Shown here: positions 34,191-43,574 of the stretch, in pieces | Numbering within the stretch: position 1 is the first letter of the stretch | Layout: every line of letters starts with the position of its first letter | Origin: a bacterium | GTDB taxonomy: Bacteria > Electryoneota > JAOADG01 | Assembly: GCA_026417415.1 (NCBI GenBank) | Contig: JAOADG010000004.1 | Coordinates: 60,785-124,784, forward strand | DNA length: 64,000 nt | Reading direction: 5' to 3' | The notes under the pieces: generated by a model | What the model was told of the DNA's origin: nothing | Databases searched by the model: none | The model's input: the letters and a program-made list of their open reading frames with translations, nothing else | Program-made: the position numbers and the translations under genes

Positions 34191-35642
34191 ATGATGCAAC
34201 AAGTACGTGTGAGATTTGCACCTTCGCCAACGGGATATTTACACGTGGGAGGAGCAAGAACAGCCCTTTTTAATTGGTTGTGGGCTAGGCATACGAATGG
34301 AAAATTTCTATTAAGAATTGAGGATACCGATCAATTACGTTCCACACCGGAAGCAGTGGAAGCCATTTTAGTTGGAATGAAATGGCTTCAAATGGAACCC
34401 GATGAACCTGTTTTATTTCAAATGACAAGACATCAAGAACACATTGATCTGTGTTATGAGTTGTTAGAAAGAGGTGCTGCATATGCCGATTTTTCTGATC
34501 CGGAGATAGAAAATCAAAAACGAGAAGCCATGACAAAAGCAAAATTGCAATACAAATTTGATGGCTCAATGTATAGATCTATTCCTATATCGGAACAAAA
34601 AAAACGCATGGAAAATGAACCTGGCAATTTTGCAATTCGATTGAAAATTCCTGAAGGTAAAACTCAATGGAATGACATTGTTCATGGGTCTATTGAAATC
34701 AACCATGCAGAATTAGATGATTTTGTAATTTTAAGAAGAGATGGCACACCTGTATACAACCTTGCAGTAGTATCTGACGATCATTTTCAACAAATCAATT
34801 TGGTGTTAAGGGGTGATGATCACATTTCCAATACTCCCAAGCAAATTCTTATCTATCAAGCCATGAATTGGGAAGTTCCGAAATTCGGACATTTACCTAT
34901 GATTTTAGGAACGGATAAAGTCAAACTTTCTAAACGGCACGGAGCCACTGCTGTTGGCGATTATCAAAAATTAGGGATACTACCTGAAGCAATGATAAAT
35001 TTTTTAGCCTTATTAGGATGGGCACCCGGTGATGATACAGAAGTAATGTCTATTGATGAGTTGATCAATAGATTTTCTTTAGAAAGAATCAATGCAAAAG
35101 CGGCAGTATTTGATTTGCAAAAGTTGTATTGGTTAAATGGTCAGCATATTAGCAGAACACCAACAAAACAACTAATAGACAAATGTGGTGGTATTGATCA
35201 AATCAAAGAAACCACAGGAACTAGCGAATTAACTGTTGAACAAATTACCAAATCGTTAGAACTTTGGAAAACCAGAGTCAAAACGTTAGATGAGTTGATT
35301 TCGTATGCACAAATCATTTGGAAAGACCCATTAACTTATGACCAAGAAGGGTTAAAGAAACAATTTCAAGATCCAAAAGCAATCAATAGATGCTTAGCAC
35401 TTGCCAATGCTTTTGAGAAATTAGAAACCTTCACTCACGAAAGTACAGAAGCCGTTTTAAGAAAGTTGGCAGAAGAAGAAAGTCAAGCGTCTGGTGAAAC
35501 CATCCCTGCGGGTAGGTACATTCATCCCTGCCGTTTAATGTTAACCGGTTTGACGGTAGGACCAGGTTTATTTGATTTAGTTGTCGCTATCGGAAAAGAA
35601 GCGGTTGTGCGAAGGTTGAGAAAAGCACAACAATTAACTTAG
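34191..35642 (+). CDS. gltX: Glutamyl-tRNA synthetase
   Basis: This 483-residue class I synthetase charges tRNA-Glu with glutamate. The HIGH-type signature is in FAPSPTGYLHVGGARTALFN and the KMSKS-type signature in DKVKLSKRHGATAV. The Rossmann catalytic core, connecting regions and a C-terminal anticodon-binding helical bundle are all present; length is normal. Two consecutive ATG codons (34191 and 34194) follow AAGG, and either could be used. The 126-bp upstream region separates it from the divergent half-ferritin gene. It is convergent with the M28 peptidase, with a 15-base gap and no clear terminator. It could be the discriminating or non-discriminating form; sequence alone does not settle this. 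Confidence 0.97.
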   Translation: MMQQVRVRFAPSPTGYLHVGGARTALFNWLWARHTNGKFLLRIEDTDQLRSTPEAVEAILVGMKWLQMEPDEPVLFQMTRHQEHIDLCYELLERGAAYADFSDPEIENQKREAMTKAKLQYKFDGSMYRSIPISEQKKRMENEPGNFAIRLKIPEGKTQWNDIVHGSIEINHAELDDFVILRRDGTPVYNLAVVSDDHFQQINLVLRGDDHISNTPKQILIYQAMNWEVPKFGHLPMILGTDKVKLSKRHGATAVGDYQKLGILPEAMINFLALLGWAPGDDTEVMSIDELINRFSLERINAKAAVFDLQKLYWLNGQHISRTPTKQLIDKCGGIDQIKETTGTSELTVEQITKSLELWKTRVKTLDELISYAQIIWKDPLTYDQEGLKKQFQDPKAINRCLALANAFEKLETFTHESTEAVLRKLAEEESQASGETIPAGRYIHPCRLMLTGLTVGPGLFDLVVAIGKEAVVRRLRKAQQLT

Positions 35643-35657
35643 AGAAATCATTTCGTT

Positions 35658-36929
35658 TTATTTCATTCCAATCACAATTTTTAGTGTGATCGGCTCATTG
35701 TTTCGCAACACAACCATTGTTACTTCATCACCGGGGTGATGTTGATCTAAAATGGTCATATAATCTTGTAACGAATTCACAGGTTTTCCGTCAAATTCAA
35801 TCACTTGATCACCCGACTGAACACCTGCACGATGGGCAGGTGAATGTTCGGTAGCACCCAACAAAAAAAACCCCTTTTCAGTATTTTTAAAATCCGGAAT
35901 AACACCAACATACACGTGAAACTTGTTGGATCGTTTTGTTACAACTTTTTCTGGGAGAGGTGTAAAAGCAATGGCTTCTTCAATTTGGCTTAATTCAATC
36001 ACCAATGAAGTGACCCATTGCGAGATCATTTCTATCCCTTGTGAATTGATTTTTGTTGCCACATCAGTCGGACGGTGATAATCGGTATGTGCACCCGTGA
36101 AGAAAAATAAAAATGGAATGGATTGACGATAGAACGGCAAATGGTCTCCTGCTCCGAAGCCATCGTTAATTTTGCTTAACTGGAATTGAAAATCTAAATT
36201 CCTTTTCTCTAAAAGCGGTTCCCATTGTGGTGATGTTTTTGTACCATACACAATTAAATTTTTTAAACTATCCAACCTACCTACCATATCTAAATTGATC
36301 ATTGCGACAATGTGAGTATTGGATTGGAGAAATTGTTTCACCAATGCTTCTGAACCTTTCGCGTTCCACTCTTCTGCATCAAATGCAACGACAAGTACAC
36401 TTCGTTTCAATGCATCTTTTTTAGATTGTAAAGAACGTGCAATGGTCAATAACGCTGCTATTCCAGAAGCATTGTCATCTGCACCCGGATGAAGTACAGA
36501 GTCACGTGATTTTAAATAAGATAATTTTCCACCAAAACCAATATGATCAAAATGGGCTCCAATCACAATGTATTCATTTTTTAAAGAAGAGTGATTTCCA
36601 CGAATGATGCCGACTACATTATTGCCTTGTATGGATTGCGTAGATATTGTTGAATCAAGTACACAAGTAAATGGTATCAAAAAATCTTTTTTCCGTACTT
36701 TTGTTTCATGATGATCATTTTTTTGAAAGGGTTCTAATCCTAATTCTTTGAAACGATAACTCAAATAATCTGCAGTGCGTTCAGCACCAATGGTTCCAGC
36801 TGAACGGCCCATGAAAAAGTTAGAAGAGAGAATGGACACTTCTTCCAAAATGGGATCTGAAAATGAGTTTCTACTGATAGCAAAAATGCTAGTCAAGAGA
36901 AAAAAGAAATAGATATATTGTTTATTCAT
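35658..36929 (-). CDS. Exported M28-family zinc peptidase with C-terminal PDZ domain
   Basis: This 423-residue protein has a signal peptide (MNKQYIYFFFLLTSIFAI). The M28 catalytic domain has all five metal ligands: His and Asp in GAHFDHIGFG and HPGADDNASG, Glu-Glu in FDAEEWNAKG, Asp in INLDMVGRL, and His in GAHTDYHRPTD. A PDZ domain (~340-423; GVQSGDQVIEFDGKPVNSLQDY) closes the protein. It should act as an aminopeptidase or carboxypeptidase in the periplasm, with the PDZ binding peptide tails. The gene overlaps the small coiled-coil gene by 8 bases and is last in the envelope operon running from 42674. Confidence 0.92.
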   Translation of the reverse strand: MNKQYIYFFFLLTSIFAISRNSFSDPILEEVSILSSNFFMGRSAGTIGAERTADYLSYRFKELGLEPFQKNDHHETKVRKKDFLIPFTCVLDSTISTQSIQGNNVVGIIRGNHSSLKNEYIVIGAHFDHIGFGGKLSYLKSRDSVLHPGADDNASGIAALLTIARSLQSKKDALKRSVLVVAFDAEEWNAKGSEALVKQFLQSNTHIVAMINLDMVGRLDSLKNLIVYGTKTSPQWEPLLEKRNLDFQFQLSKINDGFGAGDHLPFYRQSIPFLFFFTGAHTDYHRPTDVATKINSQGIEMISQWVTSLVIELSQIEEAIAFTPLPEKVVTKRSNKFHVYVGVIPDFKNTEKGFFLLGATEHSPAHRAGVQSGDQVIEFDGKPVNSLQDYMTILDQHHPGDEVTMVVLRNNEPITLKIVIGMK

Positions 36930-37206
36930 GCTGATTTAATTTCTGCTGAATTTTTTCTAAATCTTTTTTTAATCGTCGTATCATTTCTAAGCGGTGTTGA
37001 ACTTCAGTATGAGAAAGATCAAATGCATTTTTTTCCACAAGTTCAGCAACCAATTCCCCTAATGCTAAATAGGCACGATCTAAACGTTGGTTGGCTGCTG
37101 TGAGTGATAATTTCAAACGAGTTAACGATACAATCCGATCGGTTTGATGAAGAATAAAATCAGCAAGGTTTCCTGATTCAAGTTCTTTCTTTTTTGTGGA
37201 TTTCAT
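36922..37206 (-). CDS. Small coiled-coil protein, unknown function
   Basis: This 94-residue, highly charged helical protein has no signal peptide or membrane helix (MKSTKKKELESGNLADFIL ... RLEMIRRLKKDLEKIQQKL). It is probably a cytoplasmic coiled coil. The ATG at 37206 is preferred over a TTG at 37218, which would overlap the preceding stop. It lies 5 bases after the HHH-barrel gene and overlaps the M28 peptidase start by 8 bases, so it is clearly part of the operon. It is not recognised as a member of any known family; its conservation within the operon would be informative. Confidence 0.7.
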   Translation of the reverse strand: MKSTKKKELESGNLADFILHQTDRIVSLTRLKLSLTAANQRLDRAYLALGELVAELVEKNAFDLSHTEVQHRLEMIRRLKKDLEKIQQKLNQHE

Positions 37207-37211
37207 CAATC

Positions 37212-39836
37212 TTACCAAGTAAAATGATAATCAAGTTGCAAACGAAAACTCAACTCTCTATTGGTGACATGATCACCACCAAAAGGTTTTGCATAGGGTA
37301 ATGTTCGTGGATCCTCATTTGCACGCGAAGGTGGGTTGTTGTTTCTTCTAGCTTGAACATTGGTAAGGGGAAATTGTCGTTCGGATGTAATTTTTGTTTT
37401 GATAGAAAGGCCTTGACCTATACGTGAACCAGTTGCAAAGTACAATCGTAAACCATTTCCATCACGTACATAGAAATCACCTTCTTCGTAATTCCAAAAG
37501 AAACCATCATATATCGTGGCACCACCACCAAACCAAAACGAACGATTTACATGATGTGTAAAATCCACACCAAATGCTTCTGAAGGAGAAGCACTTTGAC
37601 CACTTACAGGTGAACGTCCATTTGGAGAAGTTTCATATATTAAACGTGGACGTGGTGCAAAACGTGTAACAGCGTAGTTATACATCAAACGAATTTCATC
37701 AAAATTAGAGAGTCGTACACTACTTTGTATTCTGCTTTGCAAGGCACGATAATACATTGGGCTTTCGTGATTCAAATAATCTCTGGACTGATCCGACAAG
37801 CGAATGTTGAATCGAAGCGGAAAAATCGGACGATATTGTAAACGTACCACCCAACGATAGTATTCTGCTTGGTCACTGCGGCGCGTCCATTGATCGAGTT
37901 CCCAACTGGTGACCAGCTGTCTCAAGAATTGGTAACGCCCACTAAACATCCATCCGCGTTCAGGTTGTGGTTGAAATGAATTGTCATACAATTGACCCAA
38001 AGTTACGTCTCGCAAATAATATTCGTCTTCTAAAATTGATCCTTTGTACCTTGCGTAATTACTGAAACCGCGGTCAAAGGGATTGTCGTAACCAACATCA
38101 CGATCACGATACAACAACAATACATTCAAAGAAGAATACTGTGCGTAAAGAGAGGTAACAATTCCTTTCGGATCATCTCCCCAACGAAAATAGGAACCAT
38201 CATTTTCTAATTCACCATACTCACCTTGAAAGGAAAAATTGTTGTAAACGGCCTGCCAATCAAAACCATAAACCCGTATCTTTGATTTTGCTTTTTTCCA
38301 AAGTTTACTAGTAGAACGATTTGCATAGCCCAAAAGAATTTCTTGATTGGCGCGATCGTCATTGATTTCATCCACTTCTTTTCCTAATACCAGCGTATTG
38401 CTGTCTAATATCGGTGCGATCGGCCTGTCGTAAAGTGCTTCTACCCAACTAGTACCCAAACGAATGCCTGTAATTGGTAAAATTGCAAGATTACCTGCAA
38501 AAATTGTTTCACGCGTATTGTCTAAATACGTTTGAATACCCGGGTACTTATCTAACAACGTGTCTTCAAGAGCACCATTACTAGGATTAATCCAAGTAGA
38601 ATCCATGGGTGGACGTGAATCGTAGTGAATACGTGGAGATAACACAATAAAACGATTGATACTACCATCTGGGTTGAGTACTGCGTCTTTCCAATCACTA
38701 CTGTACAACATTGTACTCTCAAAAAGTTTTGTGCGTGCTTCAAAAGCTAACCCACGATAGGTAAATTGTTCATTAGATGATAAATCGCCATGAATGCCTG
38801 TTATGTTTTTGTTGTAACCGAATCCCGTGTTTCTGGGTGCAAAATAATCTCCACTTGAAAACACCACACCTTGTCCAAATCCTGCTTGATAATTTCCTAC
38901 AATCAAGCGTTTCAAAGTGATTGGACCGAACTGAAGATACTCACGTTGAAAATAAATTTTACCTTGAGGAAGAGAAATTGAAGCAATTGGATGTTCGTAT
39001 AAATATCGTTCGTATCGCCCTTTATGAGTAGAAATTCCAAACTTCCAATGTCCAAAACCCAATCTTAACTTCACTTGTGTATCCGTTCGATTTTGAGGTA
39101 CCACATCTTCACGAATAGCACTCATATTATCTGGTAGATAAGGGGTATCAAAACTACGTATTTGAAAGAAACCACGAATCTTTTGTGGTGCCTCTACCGT
39201 TTCATAAGTTAAAAATGATCTTGCGTTTGTATAACCCCAGTAAGATAGACCGGGTGTTTGGCGCAATTCACGTTGACTTTGAATTAAATTTCCGCTTTCC
39301 ACTCGTTTACGAATGGCTACTGCATCTACGGGACTTACATTTTGAATATCCGTCAACTCTTCAATGGTGGCAGTATTTACATTGATTGGTTCAAGAATTT
39401 GATCCGCCAATTGATCCGCCAACCCTTCACTAAATCCATCATCGCTAACCAATTGTTCCATCCGATATGCATTGGCTTCACGACGCTGTAAAAATGGATC
39501 GTCTAAAAAAGGTGATCGTACTAGAACTTTACCACGTAATTTTTCCACAGCATTGCGAGAAAGACCGTGAGTGTCAAATAGGTCAAAGAAATTTTCATAG
39601 GGGCCTTCATATAAAATCCGATTACGAATGGATTGAATTTCATCATCCGTTAATCCCAACTGTTTGAGTTCTTCATTCGTTGCTGAATTGAGATCCAGAA
39701 TAGAAGTTGGCTGTGGAGTAGAGGTAATAGCAGGGATTGAACTTTCAGTTGGTTCTTCGCTTCCATATTGAGCAAAACCCAATGGAATACCTAAAGAAAA
39801 AAGAATGCTTAATAAAAGAAGTAATCTAAAAACCAT
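37212..39836 (-). CDS. Helix-hairpin-helix (ComEA-like) domains fused to an outer-membrane beta-barrel
   Basis: This 874-residue protein has a signal peptide (MVFRLLLLLSILFSLGIPLGFA). Residues ~45-110 and ~150-210 carry helix-hairpin-helix repeats of the ComEA type (LDLNSATNEELKQLGLTDDE, VNTATIEELTDIQNVSPVDA). The rest (~225-874) is rich in alternating aromatic/polar strands and ends in LSFRLQLDYHFTW, with a terminal Trp like outer-membrane barrels. HHH repeats usually bind DNA backbone, so a periplasmic DNA- or protein-binding plug on a barrel is suggested. The family is common in FCB bacteria but functionally undefined, as far as I know. It overlaps the PorV-like gene by 11 bases. Confidence 0.8.
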   Translation of the reverse strand: MVFRLLLLLSILFSLGIPLGFAQYGSEEPTESSIPAITSTPQPTSILDLNSATNEELKQLGLTDDEIQSIRNRILYEGPYENFFDLFDTHGLSRNAVEKLRGKVLVRSPFLDDPFLQRREANAYRMEQLVSDDGFSEGLADQLADQILEPINVNTATIEELTDIQNVSPVDAVAIRKRVESGNLIQSQRELRQTPGLSYWGYTNARSFLTYETVEAPQKIRGFFQIRSFDTPYLPDNMSAIREDVVPQNRTDTQVKLRLGFGHWKFGISTHKGRYERYLYEHPIASISLPQGKIYFQREYLQFGPITLKRLIVGNYQAGFGQGVVFSSGDYFAPRNTGFGYNKNITGIHGDLSSNEQFTYRGLAFEARTKLFESTMLYSSDWKDAVLNPDGSINRFIVLSPRIHYDSRPPMDSTWINPSNGALEDTLLDKYPGIQTYLDNTRETIFAGNLAILPITGIRLGTSWVEALYDRPIAPILDSNTLVLGKEVDEINDDRANQEILLGYANRSTSKLWKKAKSKIRVYGFDWQAVYNNFSFQGEYGELENDGSYFRWGDDPKGIVTSLYAQYSSLNVLLLYRDRDVGYDNPFDRGFSNYARYKGSILEDEYYLRDVTLGQLYDNSFQPQPERGWMFSGRYQFLRQLVTSWELDQWTRRSDQAEYYRWVVRLQYRPIFPLRFNIRLSDQSRDYLNHESPMYYRALQSRIQSSVRLSNFDEIRLMYNYAVTRFAPRPRLIYETSPNGRSPVSGQSASPSEAFGVDFTHHVNRSFWFGGGATIYDGFFWNYEEGDFYVRDGNGLRLYFATGSRIGQGLSIKTKITSERQFPLTNVQARRNNNPPSRANEDPRTLPYAKPFGGDHVTNRELSFRLQLDYHFTW

Positions 39837-40704
39837 AACTAATGCCTACCAGATGTGTAGCAGCGAGCGAAGGATGAGAAACGAAAGTATAATCCATTCG
39901 GAGTTTTGAAAAATTCTTAAGACCAAATCCAAGTGCAACACGATTTGGATTGGAACGAATTCCCAATCTAATATCCAAATAGGGATTGATCTCAAATTCT
40001 GAACCTGCTTTAACGATTTGGTTGCCTCCAAGTGTACGCTCTAACTCAATTCCAGTATATACTCCACGATAAGGAGAATAGCCAATAGTTCCACGTACAA
40101 CACTCGGTAACTCATTTTCAACTACAGATCCCATCGTCGGGCGGTTGAGATTGGTGACATGAAAACCCACAGCGGTTCTTTGCCAAAGTAAACCATACAC
40201 ACCAGCATCAATACCAAAAGCTTGATTACTTCCTAAAGCATGTCCATTCATAGATGTACCAAAAGATTGGGAGTAATACTTTAGAGTATAACCGAATGCC
40301 AAACTGGTCTGAATATCTCTTTGTAGATAAAATGCGTGTGAAAGTGCAAGAGCAGTTTCGTTTGATAAGGAGACGTTCGCATACTTTACACCACCATTGA
40401 GCAAACCAATTCCACCGACTCCATAAGATTTTGGAAGTGGCATTGCAAAGTTTGAATGATAAAGTGTATAAAAATTTTGTTGATATGGTCTTGTGAAAGC
40501 GGCACTTGCACATAAGGATTGGATTGTAACCAAAGCAGCTGGATTTTGAAAGACGTGAGACGGATCACCTGCTAAAGCACTTGTAGCCCCGATTGCACCA
40601 AATCTAGGTGTTGGTGGCTCTACATCAGTAAACACTTGTGAAAGTGCAACATGGGTATAAACAGAAATATGAATGAGAATAAAAAGTATCGTTATTTTTT
40701 TCAT
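39826..40704 (-). CDS. PorV/FadL-like outer-membrane beta-barrel protein
   Basis: This 292-residue protein has a signal peptide (MKKITILFILIHISVYTHVALS). It then has the hallmark GAIGATSALAGDPSHVFQNPAAL, the N-terminal pattern of PorV/PorQ/UPF0164-type barrels related to FadL, followed by repeated amphipathic strands and a C-terminal Phe (HLVGISYGF). PorV-like proteins act as shuttle or attachment factors in type IX secretion, but many paralogues have other jobs. It overlaps the upstream OB-fold gene by 4 bases and the HHH-barrel gene by 11 bases, so the three are translationally coupled. Whether it serves type IX secretion or a dedicated partner is open. Confidence 0.78.
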   Translation of the reverse strand: MKKITILFILIHISVYTHVALSQVFTDVEPPTPRFGAIGATSALAGDPSHVFQNPAALVTIQSLCASAAFTRPYQQNFYTLYHSNFAMPLPKSYGVGGIGLLNGGVKYANVSLSNETALALSHAFYLQRDIQTSLAFGYTLKYYSQSFGTSMNGHALGSNQAFGIDAGVYGLLWQRTAVGFHVTNLNRPTMGSVVENELPSVVRGTIGYSPYRGVYTGIELERTLGGNQIVKAGSEFEINPYLDIRLGIRSNPNRVALGFGLKNFSKLRMDYTFVSHPSLAATHLVGISYGF

Positions 40705-42674
40705 AACTTAGTTCCAATAACTATAGGAGCAACCGCTTGTTTAATGGTACCATTTTGGTTTGATTGAATTTGCAATAGATATGTACCTAATGGAAGTTTT
40801 CTACGATATTCATCTTTTCCATCCCAAAGAAATTCACCAACACCGACACTGGTTTTATCAATTAAGGTAGCAATAAGTTGACCTTTCATATTGAATATGC
40901 GAAGTATAATTCTACTCCCTGAAGGAGCGCCATAGCGTATGGTGACCTGTTCATTCCAATCCGGTACTAAAACTTTGGCAGGAATCTCAACGAAGGTACT
41001 CACTGCTTCACCTAAACTGCGATCTTGTTCAATAAAATCTTCTGCATAACCTGCTAACATTTGAAAATCGTTGTTGTATTGAGACGCTACGCCGCGAATT
41101 TGAAAGACGCGTCCAACTAACTGAGTCAATGGTAACGAATCTCCACTTGCAACCCGCACTTTTCGTAAATTCATACTATCCCAAATGCGGATGATCATTG
41201 TTCCTGAACCATCATCAATTAACATATTAGTACCACCGCCAACATTTGGATCAACAGAAACAATTCTACCCGTGACCTCTACGAAACTTCCTGATGCATA
41301 ATAAGCAGGATTGCCAGTCCGTGTAAGTTGTCGTTGTAAAGGATAATCACCTGTACGTAATCGTATCGGATTTCTAAGTCCGTATCCAGTATCAATGGCG
41401 GTCATTGATGCAGCACCGCTCACTTGCAATGCACCACTATATTGACTTACTGTAGCATTCATTCGTACTAAATAACCACGTTTTAAATTGGGAAAATTTG
41501 CTGGTCCCGCCGCTTCACTGATGTACAGACCAATGCCGCTACTTGTATCTGCAAGATAAGCGTCAGTTCTCATACTACCACTGGAGGTTGTTCTACCTTG
41601 AATGTAAACAACGACACCCTCTACTTGAACAGTTCGGTTCATTAAGGAATCTGGGTTGTCAATGATAAATTGAATAGGGACAATATTGTTGGGAAAGTTA
41701 ACTGTAAAGGTACGTTCTGCAGTGGATGCAATAGCACCTAAAGCATCTTTGGCTAAAATCCGATAACGTACGGTTGTACCCCACCACCAAGGTCCCATAG
41801 TCATTTCATATTGTTGGTTTTCAATAAGAGGAATTGGAATCGAATCTGTAGGTAAGTTATTCACGATCCGATTCATCCAAACCGCAACTACACCATCTTC
41901 ATCAGTTATTGTAGCACGAACGGTAACACGTTGGTTAGGAAGAGGTTGTACTGGATCCTGAACCACATTGGTAATAATTGGAGGATTGTTTCCGTAAACT
42001 TCAAAATCACTATCAGATCTCGGTTCAAGTTGATATACGTTGCTAGAAATTTGACGTAGATTCCCTTTTACCCACCGAAACGAATCTCCAACAGCATAAG
42101 TTTGATTCCATCTTCCTCCACTACCATAACCTTTTACGTTGATTTGATGAGTACCATCGGAAATGGTGATTCCATCAGGTAAAATAGCAGATACTGAAAC
42201 GTTTGGTACACCGATAAACATTCCTTCATAAGGTTCAGCAGTGCTTTCATTAACCAATAAAGCAATGGGTACAACACACGGAACAACAGACCAAACATTG
42301 CTTGATATTACACGAACGCTATCGTTGGTGAAAACTGCCAATTGGGTTTGGTTATTGGATTCTTGGACTGTGCCTTGAATTAGAATGGAATCACCAACTG
42401 CGAGGGTCAGTGTACGATTGGTTCTTACGAATAAACCGTGATAACCACTTGTGTCCCGATCTTGGATAAAAAAACTTCTCGTTCCACCAGCACCAGCATT
42501 TATTCCAATTCCGGTTACAATGCCACCAACCTGCAAACGTTGATTTACGTAGGGCGACGGTCCACCAGGAATGAATGGGTTGTACTGTATGTCATAGACA
42601 GTATAAACTTGTGCATAAATAAAACTTGTATGAACAAGGATGTACAGTAAAGATAAAAATGTGCGTGTTTTCAT
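40701..42674 (-). CDS. Secreted OB-fold multidomain protein with FlgD-like C-terminal domain
   Basis: This 657-residue protein has a signal peptide (MKTRTFLSLLYILVHTSFIYA). At least two OB-fold modules of the kind found in secreted nucleases and DNA-binding proteins are visible: ~28-200 (VGGIVTGIGINAGAGGTRSFFIQDRDTSG, with VGDSILIQGTVQESN) and ~340-530 (VQVEGVVVYIQGRTT, VRMNATVSQYSGALQVSG). An Ig-like segment lies between (~235-330). The C-terminus (SGSRIILRIFNMKGQLIATL ... DGKDEYRRKLPLGTYLLQI) is FlgD-Ig-like and used as an export tail in several FCB phyla. No nuclease active site is seen. It is the first gene of the operon. A binding role for nucleic acid or glycan outside the cell is inferred. 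Confidence 0.8.
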   Translation of the reverse strand: MKTRTFLSLLYILVHTSFIYAQVYTVYDIQYNPFIPGGPSPYVNQRLQVGGIVTGIGINAGAGGTRSFFIQDRDTSGYHGLFVRTNRTLTLAVGDSILIQGTVQESNNQTQLAVFTNDSVRVISSNVWSVVPCVVPIALLVNESTAEPYEGMFIGVPNVSVSAILPDGITISDGTHQINVKGYGSGGRWNQTYAVGDSFRWVKGNLRQISSNVYQLEPRSDSDFEVYGNNPPIITNVVQDPVQPLPNQRVTVRATITDEDGVVAVWMNRIVNNLPTDSIPIPLIENQQYEMTMGPWWWGTTVRYRILAKDALGAIASTAERTFTVNFPNNIVPIQFIIDNPDSLMNRTVQVEGVVVYIQGRTTSSGSMRTDAYLADTSSGIGLYISEAAGPANFPNLKRGYLVRMNATVSQYSGALQVSGAASMTAIDTGYGLRNPIRLRTGDYPLQRQLTRTGNPAYYASGSFVEVTGRIVSVDPNVGGGTNMLIDDGSGTMIIRIWDSMNLRKVRVASGDSLPLTQLVGRVFQIRGVASQYNNDFQMLAGYAEDFIEQDRSLGEAVSTFVEIPAKVLVPDWNEQVTIRYGAPSGSRIILRIFNMKGQLIATLIDKTSVGVGEFLWDGKDEYRRKLPLGTYLLQIQSNQNGTIKQAVAPIVIGTKL

Positions 42675-42841
42675 TGCTATCCAGCGTAATTTGAATTTTA
42701 CGAATATAATGATGGATTAAGTTTGAAAAAAATTTGAATGCGTTGAAAAAGCAAACACTAATCTAGCAAAAAAATTTGTTTCTTACTTTGGAGGTGAAAA
42801 AAATTCAACGGATAAGTTTGCAACGAAAAAAGAAAAACAAT

Positions 42842-43378
42842 TTATCTTCTATACCGTTTTTCTTTTAAGTGGTTCGCTAAGTACAACGCAATTCCCAGTG
42901 CAAGCAACACCAAACCAAATCCCCAATCATCACCTTCAATAATGTTGGCAATAACAAAAGCAGCACCAACAAAACTGAGAATTAAGGGCCATTTGTATGG
43001 ATTATAGGTAGTAGAGGTTTTTGTATCTTCTGTGATCATTTGAATAGCACGTGGATCATCAGGTAAAAGAGGGACACCTTTTTCAATAGCAGCCATCCGT
43101 TCTTGATGACGCAACTCATTTTTACGCATTGCATATTTAATAAAAAAATAGGTAATGAAACCTGCAACAATAAAAAATGAAATTGGAACAATTAAATTTT
43201 GCCAAGGTATGTTGCCAATCTCAATGGTTTTAGAAGAAGGAGTTTTAATTAAAATAGAAGGAGAAGTATCAGATTTAGTAATACTGATATCAGCAATTGT
43301 ATCCCCTTTGAAAACAACAACTTTGCGATTTCCAACATCAACAGTTTGTGATGTAATTTGAACAGTATCTTTACTCAT
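42842..43378 (-). CDS. DUF6249-like membrane protein
   Basis: This 178-residue protein has a beta-rich N-terminal part (~1-65), a membrane helix (~68-90; LIVPISFFIVAGFITYFFI), and the signature NELRHQERMAAIEKGVPLLPDD seen in small bacterial membrane proteins of the DUF6249 type. Two further helices follow (~130-150, ~155-170). Family members often sit beside ECF sigma factors, as here, where the sigma gene is divergent. The ATG at 43378 has GAGG 6 bases upstream; a GTG two codons earlier is less likely. Function is unknown; envelope-stress signalling is a guess from context. Confidence 0.72.
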   Translation of the reverse strand: MSKDTVQITSQTVDVGNRKVVVFKGDTIADISITKSDTSPSILIKTPSSKTIEIGNIPWQNLIVPISFFIVAGFITYFFIKYAMRKNELRHQERMAAIEKGVPLLPDDPRAIQMITEDTKTSTTYNPYKWPLILSFVGAAFVIANIIEGDDWGFGLVLLALGIALYLANHLKEKRYRR

Positions 43379-43440
43379 GGACACCTCTTTAACAATACCT
43401 TATTTGTTGCTAAGTTAGTGAATGTATGGTTAGAAAAGGT

Positions 43441-43503
43441 TGCAACCAATTGTAGAGTGGTTCAATTGGGATAACAAACATTATTAGAAAGAGTGCAACC
43501 AAT
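43441..43503. repeat. Direct repeat TGCAACCAAT in the divergent sigma-factor promoter region
   Basis: TGCAACCAAT occurs at 43441-43450 and 43494-43503 between the divergent DUF6249-like and ECF sigma genes. GCAACC-type elements resemble ECF -35 boxes, so autoregulation is possible but unproven. The rest of 43379-43574 shows nothing else recognisable. Confidence 0.4.
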
Positions 43504-43574
43504 GGTTCCATTTGAGATACTAAAGAAATAAAGTGATCCCTTTAGGTTGCATTATTCAACTTTGAGAATGAAAC

